A stretch of DNA of 64,000 nt from Varroa destructor. Its lineage: Eukaryota; Arthropoda; Arachnida; Mesostigmata; Varroidae. The stretch lies in NCBI RefSeq assembly GCF_002443255.2, contig NW_019211458.1:30036485-30100484 (forward strand), in the 5' to 3' direction. The notes beneath the pieces were generated by a model. It saw nothing but the letters and a program-made list of their open reading frames with translations, ran no database searches and was not told where the DNA came from. This document shows positions 14,601 to 25,824 of this stretch, piece after piece. The number at the start of each line of letters is the position of its first letter. The stretch's first letter is position 1. The translations under genes were made by a program, and so were the position numbers.

Positions 14601-17330
14601 AAGCGAAGAATTTATTAAGTAGTTATATTATATTATTATATATAGTTTATGTTATATTGTGATTAAATATATAGATATAATTCAAACTGTTGTTCAGATA
14701 AAGAGACAACTCACTGTTTTCTATTTCCTATTTTTTCAGCTTGAACACAGAAATTATACTGTTCTATGTTTAACCCAAATCACACTATTAAAGAATTACT
14801 AAGCTATGTATACTATTGGATCATTATCTGTAGTACACAGATACGGTAACCCTGCTAAGCCTCTTATCCTAATTGATTATTTCAAAGGGACCTTCTGGCT
14901 ATTGTCTATTCATCGTTCAAGTTGAGGTACGCTCACCTTCGAGCGCCAATGCCTATTTTCTAGTTCCAGTCTTTTATCTAACACGACTTTTCTATTATGT
15001 CTTACTGAAGTACTGCCTGGGATGCGGAATCCAACCACAACATGATATAGGTTCAGCTTCTTTAAATGATGTTTCTTCTACAATATTTCATAGTCCAAGG
15101 TCGATCCTATGTGGGATCATTACATAGCTTAAAAATCTATGAACTTGAACCTTGGTCGATAGCAGCCATCTTATCTATTCGGCCTGCTTTTTTTCACCTT
15201 CTATTTTGAAGATTTTTTTCCGAGTCTCTCAGCAATATTTCCTATCGATTATCTCTTCCTTTTCAATTGATTTCATCTCTAGTGCTCAGACTTAGCTCGT
15301 GCTGTCACTTTGACACTCCGTTGAAATCATCATTTCACGACCATTCTATTCCTACCCATTTCAACCCAGAACTATTAACTTCTTCTCAAATATATCGAGA
15401 AAAAAACACAACCGTACTTGGCACGCAGCTGGAACTTCCGAAAAAAATGATCAAAACTTTAGACTTCGATACGCTTTCAAATTTTTTTTTAATATATAAA
15501 GCTGTTGAAAAGCTACCACAAAAGTCTCGAGCGACTATCCATTTGCATTGTGTTACAGTAAAGAAGTGTCCTCTTTGCAATTCTCCCTCCTCTATACTAC
15601 GGTAAATTTAAATGCATTTGTCATTATTGCGGCTTCACCGCCGGTATAAAGAATCGTTTGGGAGTTCGCATTAAAACGTTTCTGAATGAATGGTCGACAA
15701 CAGCTATGGGCGTAACGGCAGTAGTCCCGATGTTAACTCCACAAGTGTCGCTCTGACCATCGCACATACACGCTATTTGCTCGACGCACCCGAACGCCTA
15801 TGGAGGAAAACGAGTAAAGAGGATGCCTTTACTGCCGCGTCTCACTTCTATGCCTCATCGGGCGCAGGCTAATCGCTTGCTTGAAGTCGTCATACGCATT
15901 CAACTTCTGGAACCGACTTCACTACTCTAGTTCGATTCGATCAGAACCACGTTATTTCGACGCTCATACTTTGAGCCCCGATCAGCGCCGGTCACAGTTG
16001 GCTATACGCCAATGACGATGCTCATCTTCGACCGAATGGTAGTCTCCCGAACGAGCACCAGATGCATGCGTTCACCTAAACCCAGTGCAGCTTTTGAGCA
16101 TCGCACTAATCACCTTAGCCAAATCTAAATATAAGCTTACCATTCGTTTGTGATGTCCTATCGAAAGTAAAAAGGCTTCTATATATCTTCAATATCTTCC
16201 GAGCCTTGATTATAGTACGTCTAGGCGTGATGCAGCTTGTACAATTGAGAGGATCGAGTAAAGCTGTCGACAGTAATGGCAACAATTTCTGGGGTAACGG
16301 TTCATCATATGGCGGTTCAAATGATATGATATAACACTATATGATAAACAATCATCATTCTACGAAGAAAAGCTACATGGGAAGCTAAACAATGTTATAA
16401 ACTTTTTTTTCCACAATGCGATAAGACAAACTCACTTTAACTTCGACAATTTTACCATCGATTACACTGGTAATCAAAGGTGACCAGCTGATTAGTTTGC
16501 TTTTAACTAAGAGGATTAGGTTAGGTAACCATGAATAAGTGTGGATGAATAAATGGATGGATGTCTTAGCTTTTCACTGGTCCCGTTTATAGATAGAGTT
16601 GTTTTCGCCTGCTGTAGAAAAACTGCTTTCAATGCAAGTATTTGTGTGTTATGATCTCGTACTTGCCTAAGCCATTCCCCACAACACGTAACCGTGTCAA
16701 GTCGTTCACAAACGATACATCCTGTATAATTGTATTTTTCCGGTACAAATGAAACGAACAAGTTCTACCCTGAATCACTGAAGAACTTGCCGCCCGGTTC
16801 TGTTACGCTGAGACAACAGCTGACATATAACTAGAAATAATTTAATGACTCCTTCCAATACTTTGCTTGTCGTGTTTGTCGACAGCTATTGACCTTCGCC
16901 TATACATACAACTGAAATATATCATTAAGTTCTCGTAACTTTGTTTTTATTGTATTGTTTAAATACTATTTGAGCCATTGATGTCTGATTGCTGGCCTAG
17001 TAGCATCGTTGCACGCTCGCCGGACACTAGTGTTTCATTGAATTCAGCGAGGGACGTTTTTTTTGTTCACTGCTATTTCCGCTAGTTGTTGAAGTGTTAG
17101 AGCTTCTATTCTTCTTCATTTTGTTGTCAGCGTTCTCTAAGCATCGAAATGTCTTCGCTTTTCCATGCCGGCGATGACACTCTTGTAGATGGACCCGGAT
17201 GATTTCTCCCAGCAAACAACAGTTTCATTGTTAGCCGGCGCTCTCAGGAGTTCGCGTTTTTTCCCATCTGTTTTGTGGCCACGGCTGTCACCACTCTCTG
17301 GAAACTTGTTGTTGATGTTACCAAACAGAA

Positions 17331-17627
17331 TTATAGATTCAGAAAAATGAAACACTTGCGTGTGCCAAACAGCCAGAAAATGTCCGCAACATTGTTCAGT
17401 GAGCTCGCCAGCCTTAACGATAGCCTTGGCGTGATGACAATCCTGCTTTGTGCCTTCGGTCTGTATAAACCGCCGCCCGACTTCAGAGCACTACTTACCC
17501 TCAATTAATAGTTGGGGCATTGTGACAAGCCAAGCAAAGATTTACTTACGGCATCCAGTAGACTATCCCCATGTGTCACATGAAGCGCGTGATAGGACAA
17601 TTCAAATAGGGAAGCCACGGTCGACAT
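17331..17627 (-). pseudogene. Possible degenerate coding fragment with weak OTU-like motif
   Basis: The minus strand is open from ATG at 17627 to TAA at 17505 (40 residues, MSTVASLFELSYHALHVTHG then DSLLDAVSKSLLGLSQ). After that stop it continues in the same frame to 17331 with ALKSGGGLYRPKAQ and NNVADIFWLFGTRKCFIF. HGDSLLDAVSKSLLG lines up without gaps with the OTU protease active-site pattern DGNCLFRAVSxxLxG, but the catalytic Asp and Cys positions are His and Ser. A second minus-strand frame, open from 17490 to 17137 (SIYKSVIAGMEKRRHFDA at its end), overlaps it. Donor-like gtaagt sites occur at 17536 and 17498. It may be a decayed gene or transposon piece, or chance; the similarity is weak. 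Confidence 0.18.
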
Positions 17628-19110
17628 GACCCCTGCTCATAAAGACTTTACCCTCAGCTTAAATTTGTTCGGCCCGATCACAGACACCTCATTTCTTGAC
17701 ACCTAGCTACCTAGCTAGTTACCATTTGACCAAGCTATGTTCATATGTTCCCGCTATCAACCTTAACGGAACAGAAACTTTATTGAGAAATAGCATAAGG
17801 CAGCAGGAACTGTCGGGCGATGCTGTATCTCGAATGAGAAATCAGGTGTTGGATGATATTCACACAGACAAATTGTACCTTAAAGCTTATCAATATAGAT
17901 GTAGAATGTATAATATAAATATAGAAACGCTAGTAGGACTGATATCATCAATTTACCATATGTAATTAGCAGAGCAACTGCTTAATTGGTCCCGATTGTT
18001 TCCACAGCAGCGGGGTCACGCTTGCTACATATCACACGTGGCCACGTCACGTTTTTGCTAGTAAAAAGCTGGCTGGCGACATGACTCGCACCTGATTTAA
18101 AAAAGGCTGAGTGGGACGTATCAATGGCGAAAAGCCTTTTTGACAAAAACAAACACGCGATTTTCTAAATATCGAGTGATCTCTTTAAAAAACACCTGGT
18201 TCACTCAAGAGTCAATGTTAACTTATGTAAGTAACGTCCGTTGGGAGAACTTCTTCAGTATTAATTAATTGGAATCAATTTTCTAAGACAGTATATATGC
18301 AGCAATTACAGATTATAGATATGTTTCCTTAATGTCGCTTCTAGGGCAGTCTATCGGGGACGCGCTGTTACTCTAAAATCAGTAATAAAAGAGCGTTCGA
18401 GGTTCTTTCTCACCCTGTAAGGTGTTGTCGTCAAAGCTACCGACGAAGGCAGCGTTGCCGACATATCGGCCCGTCATCTGACCTCGCTCTCTCTCTATAT
18501 GAGGTATTCGATTTTTTGCCTGTTCTCATCTCATGCCTTTCTTCGACTTCTTCTAGTGTTATCTATGCCTTCAGAATCATCACCAACACCGACGTCATCA
18601 GTGCGAACATCGCTGGCAGCGTCATTTTTATCGTTGTCGTCGCAGAAATCGCCCTATCGCTGATTTCTGCTGTTGATCCAGAGATCAAGGAGAACTGTTG
18701 TCTCCGTGTGTCTACTTATGACGGCCTTTGGTGTAGCCAGCGGATTCCGGTGATGAACGGGCGACCAAAGGCAAAGCGGATGAATCCCCTTGTTAATCGG
18801 ATCTCACTCGATAACCGACGACTACAGGATCGCCGATGGTGCATCTACGATACGAGGATACCGGCTGAGCTTGATGAAGACATCTGAGATACTTCTCATT
18901 CTTCAGAAGACACCAACAGAAGTCACGGTAATAGCAGGATCAGCTGTAATAGCAGGCTAACAAACAAGGTAGGACCGTATCACGGACGGCGGCCCTGCTG
19001 TTGTTGTATGCGTTAGCTGCGCGGCCAATGGGCCTCCAGTCACCGAAACCACTTATTATCATTGAGCATCCCGACATCACCAACACCAAAGCACGTTTAA
19101 CCGTTTCTAC

Positions 19111-19129
19111 ATATATATATATATATATA
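19111..19129. repeat. (AT)n microsatellite
   Basis: About nine AT units. Confidence 0.9.
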
Positions 19130-19388
19130 GTTCATGTACGTGCGTGTGCGGCCACAGCTAGCTTCCTAGCATTTGGCTTTTAATTAAATGTGCCTTGCGA
19201 GGAATGAAACTGGGCAAAAAAAATATACAAATTTTTGCTAAACTTTTTTGATGTTAAAAGCAGAGTCTGAGGCAATTGTTACTCTCGTCCCTCGGTTTTT
19301 GTGACAGACGGCACTTCACAGACGTCTTATAATATAATTTTTCAAGTAGAAATATTTAATAAAGTTCTCTACGCCAGCAGCTTAAAGA

Positions 19389-19441
19389 AGCGTACATAAT
19401 TAGTAATTAGTACGTAGTAGTAGTAAGCGTACATAATTAGT
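19389..19441. repeat. 16-bp direct repeat, 37 bases apart
   Basis: agcgtacataattagt occurs at 19389-19404 and again at 19426-19441, with a TAG-rich stretch between. It looks like a local slippage duplication. Confidence 0.8.
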
Positions 19442-22400
19442 GTTTGCGCTCGAAGTAAGTATGCTGGGGTTTTAGAAGAAGGCCCAGGGCTTTCGATTTA
19501 AAGAAATACACGTGATTCTGAAGGTGTCATCAGCAGCTATCCCTATCCGAAATAAATAATATGTGTAACATTTGTCATAGATTATCTGGCATACGTAACT
19601 CATAGAGAAACGAATATTTCTTGAATGAAATTTGCGCAGAAAGACACACAGGAGTTGAACTTAGTTAGTAGTGTTAAACAATGCAGTAAGTTACGATTGA
19701 TTAATACTTGGATTTCAATTGAACGCTTAGCTACTGAACAAGTTTATCGACCATTAGCCTTTCGTTACTCTGTTTTTGTCTTATTGGGATGATTATTGAT
19801 AGGATTATTTATCAAGACACGCTAGGCCAAGGGCTAGGACTGCACTCGTACTCACAAAGACACGATAATAACATTATTATCGTTACAAAATTTTATCTAA
19901 CTATAATTATGATGTAATAGCATTATATAATGTTACAAAAATTGAACGAATAGTAGCTACAAATGAATAACTATAATGACGAAATATTTCGCCTCGGAGC
20001 TATCCTAACTTTTTGCGAACATGACTAGATAATAATCAGAAATTACTGCGATTTATTTTACTATGGGTTTATAAAAAGCTACACAGTATCTAGCTGGCTG
20101 TCGTCAATGCAGCCCTACACGGGGTAATCCTGTAGCGGAGCTTATAGTGGTGTTAGTTCATTTCGAGTGTTATTTAGCAAAAAAAGGGTGTTGCTGCAAA
20201 AAAAGGGCAATGCTGAATAGCTTTATTTTCTGTGATTTTCGGCTTCGTTCTAGTTTCGAGCTGCGCGAAAGCCTTCAGCGTGTACTGTTCAGTTTAACAT
20301 CGATGCTATCTCTTTCAGAAATTCCCACAACTTTTTCAGGAACTCTGTCCAGTCGACAAGTACCCTGATGAAAATTAATCTAGCTCATTGCTTTCGTTCA
20401 TCAATTACTCGATCGATACTCAGCACCGGCTACTGCTTCTCAGACGGTGGCTTAATCAGCCAAAACGGCGGGTGCAGACATGCTGACATTTATTCAGCTT
20501 GATTACGCCTCGGCAAGATCGATGTAGGGCCCAGCGCTAATAACCAGCTGAATCGCATGGCCAACCTCGATTGTAGCATATGTAACAGGCAATCAAATCG
20601 AAACGAAATTCAAAACGGTCCCGCCAACGACAATAAAAAGTACAGTGTCTTCCAATAGCATGCTGCCTGAACGGGTCCGGGCGGAAAGAGCAAGGACCTC
20701 CTTGGTTAGCGCGGTGGCTACGACGGCCGGATCGTGCAGTGCTACCGGCTGTGGTGGCGTTGATTTGACGTGCGATGCTGTCGCTAGGGAGCGATTCCGG
20801 CGATGGGCCTCTCATTTCACGCTTGGCCACCCTCCAAACGCCTGCGCAAATTAAAATTTTCGCGCCGCACTAGTGATGATACTAGCGCCGCTGCAGGCCA
20901 GTCAGCCGAACTACTGAAACAGTCGGCGTTGACGCTGTTGCCATGCCGTTCCCAAGACGATCCATGTACTTGCGACTCGCTCAACAAACTGTAGTGATAA
21001 TGCTAACACTATCGTTAGTAGTAATACTATAGTTAGCGTCGGCCGATTGCTGAAACGGCGTCGATGATCTCTTCGCTGCAAAGTGTCGATGACGCAGTGC
21101 CGTGGACTCCAGTCTTCCTACTCCGTCAGGGCCGCCTTGATTCAAGTCGTCCGACTGTTTATTACGTGTTATTTTTTTAGTTTTAAACATCCTCACAGGG
21201 TTTATAATAATCAATTACTTTTTTTTTTTCGAAGACGAAAGAATGCAGATAGGGAGAAGCGTCTGTGTACAGCTTTGAGATGAACCACATTGAGGTGGAC
21301 ATACAATGAATGCCAGATATGAAAGTCTTACGGCGTTAGCAGTAGAGATTAGATGCGCACGTAGAACATCATACTCCTGTTCAACCTAAACAAAGCCATT
21401 TAACGTACGACAGACATTGTCTATTCCATTAGGCTCTAGTGAATACGACGGGTTGCCTGAAACAACCGATTGTGTTTTACCCTAGATAAACGCTGGTCTG
21501 GCGGAGAAGGTTGCGGAAAGGCCCGTTGACAAAAAGCATAGATTCGTCTTCTGGTACAACTGTCCAAAGATTTTTATTACTGGGTGCTCTAAATAGCAAC
21601 ACATGAGAGTAAAACACTTATTTCAACAAGAAGAAGTTAACAATCTGACCTTAAGATATTATACGGAAAGCCCTTTCGATGTACGATCTACAAAGACAGA
21701 ACGGAATTTGACCAAAAGCTCTAGAATATATCGTCACATTGCTTTAAATGCCTCATTCGCTATGAGGACAATCCGGCGGAGCCTCTACAATTTGTCCGAT
21801 TATCATGACAAACATGTCTGATATCCTGTCTGACACATGCTCTTCTACAACACATTTCTGCTTATATTCACTTCACCTACTGGTAGCGATGTAATTTAGT
21901 TCTTTGTTCGTATCTCGGGCCAGCTTTTCCTTAATGCTGCATTTGTCTTTCTGATGCCTTCTTGTCCTTTCTGTGGTTAAGCAAAAACTTCCTTTTCTTT
22001 GAACAAAGGTGGAACTGCAGATTGGCCTCATGACTACAAGCAGTTGTCAATCATTGAACGGCCTTGGCGAGACATACTCGTTTCCAGTGCTTACGGCTTG
22101 CCCGCGTAAGGCCTTTTTCTCATGGTCATAATCGCACAAGAGTGTCGCTTAATGCGAGTCATGCAGAAATGACTTTCGAAGCTGTACCTATTAGCCCATT
22201 CACCACAGGGTTAGCATAATCTCCGTGCTTCGAATTTCGTCAGCTAAAATTAAACAAACTTGATACATTATAATTGACATGGTACTCTATGGTACGATTT
22301 GCTTCGCTATTAGCCGTTCGGACGTAAGCAATATAGCTATAGGTAGCAGTATAATTGGCCACGCATGCTAGCGAAAGGAAAATCACAAGCAGAAAGTGTA

Positions 22401-23978
22401 ACATATTCAAACTGCTCTCCCATAAGACCGGATAGACTAAAGCCAGTGAGGTGCATTGCCAAGTCTTCATTTTGAAATGCGTTTGATTGCAAAAAGGTTC
22501 TTGCTTAGACTGAGACAACAAATTCTGTAAAAGAGGTTCTTTTTTTTTTTATATTAGAATCGGGACCGAATGTAGGTAATAATATCTATATATACGTACG
22601 TAATATTGTGTAATAGAGTGTCTATCAAAAGGCTTATCTCTCCATCGTCTTTGCCTGCTTATGAAGCATCCTTTTGTGATTGTTATAATCTAAGACCGCT
22701 TTACACGAACACTTTTCGAATTTCTCACCATGAATTAGATGATCCCCTCGAACTCATCGAACATATGTTAGATCAGATTTATTAATTTCAAAGAACACGG
22801 TCTGAATTGATAATCTGTCTTGGCAAATTCTCTAAAAAGATCACTTGTGTCTCTCTGCATGACAAAAAACTACACAGAAGAAGCAATGCCACCAAACCGG
22901 GTGTCCTACTAAACTATAGATCTACTGCTCTCGAAATGTCCTCGCAACTCACGTTTATCATCTCTTGTAAAATGAGATTCGATTTAAAATGTATTCAATT
23001 CACTTTAAAAAGTACCGCTTTTGATTTCTGAAAATAACAGGGGGCTAAGGTGCTTCTCGTAGAGACACTGCAGGGCCAGATTTACAAATTAACCAAACCT
23101 CAGTCGTATTCCCTCCTCCTCCCCACAGTTTACGATCACCGCGAGGTAATCTTCCTTTTGGGGAGTTCCGGCTTTTTTTTGTTGGACAGTCCTTCCTTCA
23201 CGAGACCTTTTCGCTTTCTCGATGTCACTCTTCACTGTCGAAACGTTGTCAACAAGACAACATCAGCCGAAACAACGAGATCTAACTAAAAACAAAAATT
23301 TTTTACCGCGGTAGCTACATCCGCCTTCGAAAAGATGCGAGTTTAAAGATCAACGACAGAGAGAAAACTTACCGTTTGTGTGCGAGGGCTGCTTTATCTA
23401 CTCGATATGTTTTCGCAAACTTTCTAAGTAAGTGAATACTTTACACAGGTGTCGCATAGCGGATCGGCTTGGCTTTTCCTGAAGTCACTAACTGACAAAG
23501 CTCCATTTTAGAAACGACAGCCTGGGCGGCATCAATGTTTGCTTTTGTAGCGGGTTCACAAGTGCGACGCCAAATGGTAATGCCAGATACCGAATGATTT
23601 AATCTTACAATTACGTGTCTAATAGAGCCATCGTATGGTTACTAAGTCTCAGCTCTGGTAAGGTTGTGGAACAGCTTGTAAATCGAGATACGGCACCTGT
23701 CGATGAAAAACTAGTCCCTTTGCTCCGCGAACAGATGAAGCCGACAAGCACAAATTGTGCTATAGACATTATTTAGCATTTTGGCGTAACGCGTTTGGTA
23801 TAAAAATATACGTTTTAATCAGGTTATAACATGATTGGGCCCTCCTCATAATATGACTAATGCATCTTTTCGTCTCTATATTACGGCGAAAGAATACCTC
23901 AAGTGCTACCCAAACGCAAGGATTTTCATGATTTGTTATTTTCCTTCCACGTATATGGCTGGAAGGATTCCAACTTTG

Positions 23979-23999
23979 AGGTTACTCTAGAAGTAACCT
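23979..23999. repeat. 8-bp inverted repeat followed by a T run
   Basis: aggttact and agtaacct flank ctaga, followed directly by a run of T. It resembles a terminator-like hairpin, but in a eukaryotic intergenic setting this is probably chance. Confidence 0.6.
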
Positions 24000-24569
24000 T
24001 TTTTTTTTTAAATATATGCGAAAGACCTGTTTTTTCATTCAGTACCGCTATGATATGATCTTCAATAGCGTTGGTTTGATGTTTCGAACTCCCCAAATTT
24101 CCGCCAAACTTCTCTATTATTAGAAGCTGATTAGAAATGAGCACAACAATTATATCTCATCAGTGCTCTGCTTAATAGGCCGGCACGAAACGTTTTTATT
24201 ATTGAGAATACTTGAAACCGGTTCCTCAGGTGTCGACACCTGGCTCCCAGCGAAGCTTCTCGAAATTCATATAAAAATATTATCATAAATATTCTATCAT
24301 GCATTCGAGTCCCAGTTATAGTAACCATACAATTGAAATATTAATCATACCGTCCAGTGTACATCAGATCTTGTCTATTTTGATTAAACGGGAAATCGTA
24401 TGTGTCCTAAGCTCAGTTCAAAGTGGACAAAAGGAACGAAGGTTTGATTGATTCGTTATTACTTAATAACAAACATTTGTTCGATTCAACATGTCGCATC
24501 AATAAGATATCCGTTATAGGCATATGCACAATTGCATCATAATGCACAGAGGCATAGTTCAATATTACA

Positions 24570-24583
24570 TGTGTGTGTGTGTG

Positions 24584-24639
<56 letters not shown>
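24570..24639. repeat. (TG)n(AT)n compound microsatellite
   Basis: About nine TG units are followed by about 25 AT units on the plus strand. Confidence 0.95.
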
Positions 24640-24643
<4 letters not shown>

Positions 24644-25270
24644 AAGCTCACATATTTTACGTCCTTAGGGTTTTTAAGTAGAAGAATATCCTCCTATAGC
24701 TGACAGTGTTTTCAGAGAATACAAAAAAGAGATCTTACAGTATTACACTACGAAGCTCGTGTTTAAGTTACGTTGCAACAAGTTGTTTTCATCAAATGTG
24801 TCTTACTTTCCATGGATTTTAATATATTCCTTCTTCTTGCATGTTCTGAGATACATTGATTGATTAATCATGGATTCGTTGATTGTTTGGTTAGCTTTTC
24901 TAAGATCGGAGTTCAACGTCCATTGTAACCATCTCGCTCCGTACCTTCAGTATACAATTCGTTTCACATTATATCGTATATGTACTATTATATGTACAGA
25001 GCGATTGCTCACAGCCTTCAGTAATGTTATTGGTTGAATGAGATCAACTGTAAATTATCCGACAACAATAAATACACTACTACATGGGGAATACGGGGCG
25101 TTCCCCTTCGGTAAAAAATGCACCAGGTACAACATGCGTCCACATGTTTGTTATTGAACGAAGCAAGCGCTATTTTTGCAACTGGTCCTTAGGACCGACG
25201 AGCAATCGTCAGAGGTGACCATGATGCTAAGCTTATCGTCCAATCTGATGAAACAAGATAGCTAAGCTGT

Positions 25271-25308
25271 ACCCCTCGATCACTATCATGATTAGAAGAT
25301 CGAGGGGT
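25271..25308. repeat. 11-bp perfect inverted repeat with 16-nt loop
   Basis: acccctcgatc at 25271-25281 pairs with gatcgaggggt at 25298-25308. It lies about 520 bases beyond the ci stop codon, so it may form a hairpin in the message. Confidence 0.8.
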
Positions 25309-25824
25309 GAATATCTGATCCATGTTGTTCATTGCACGCCCCTGGTAGTCAACTGGAGACCATTGTCACAAGACTTCAAGGCTTTCATGACTGTCACAGT
25401 TAAAGCGCGTGAGGCGCCAATACGTATTTGTAGAATCGGGGTCTATTCCTACACATCGTCAAATGCACCCACAGTTGAACGCTCTTCATTCTCTATCGGG
25501 GTGGCCTTCCCTCAAATGCATCATTAATAACGATGAGTACTATGTTCTGTCTTTGAGATATTTTCCAGTAGTAGGTCCGCGGACTTTTAAAGATCTGAGG
25601 CACGAGTCTTACATTGCACTACCACTCGCAGGTTTCTCAGTGAGTGACGCGTTGACAATGTTTGACGCTCTGTCTCGTATAGGCCGTTACGTACTAACCA
25701 TATGCAGAAGTACTGCTAGCAGCATAAAGGTACATATATGAAATATATATATACAGTTTTCTACCATATACTATTATTATCGCTGGAACAGTTATCATTA
25801 TTAGAATTATTATTGTGAATATTA

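Larger units (their letters stand above)
1..24189. other. Sequence downstream of ci with no identified gene
   Basis: Open frames are short (under about 140 codons), overlap on both strands and show no recognisable domain. The longest, on the minus strand at 6818-7222, is hydrophobic and low in complexity. The region holds simple repeats, inverted repeats and the weak coding-like fragments listed separately. Exons of an unrecognised gene cannot be excluded, because short exons are hard to see by eye. Confidence 0.5.
24190..25824 (-). other. 3' flank and probable 3' UTR of ci
   Basis: Just after the stop the minus strand is rich in AAT repeats (25783-25824). I see no AATAAA in the first 900 bases. 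The first possible signals are ATTAAA at 24833-24828 and AATAAA at 24200-24195. That would give a 3' UTR of about 1.0 or 1.6 kb; neither is confirmed. The region also holds an 11-bp inverted repeat (25271-25308) and a GT/AT microsatellite (24570-24639). Confidence 0.4.

Noticed and set aside
20503..20811. Minus-strand frame with one internal TGA, containing DPAVVATALTKEVLALSART
   Set aside because: GC-rich stretch where several frames on both strands are open; no family recognised and no good splice sites.
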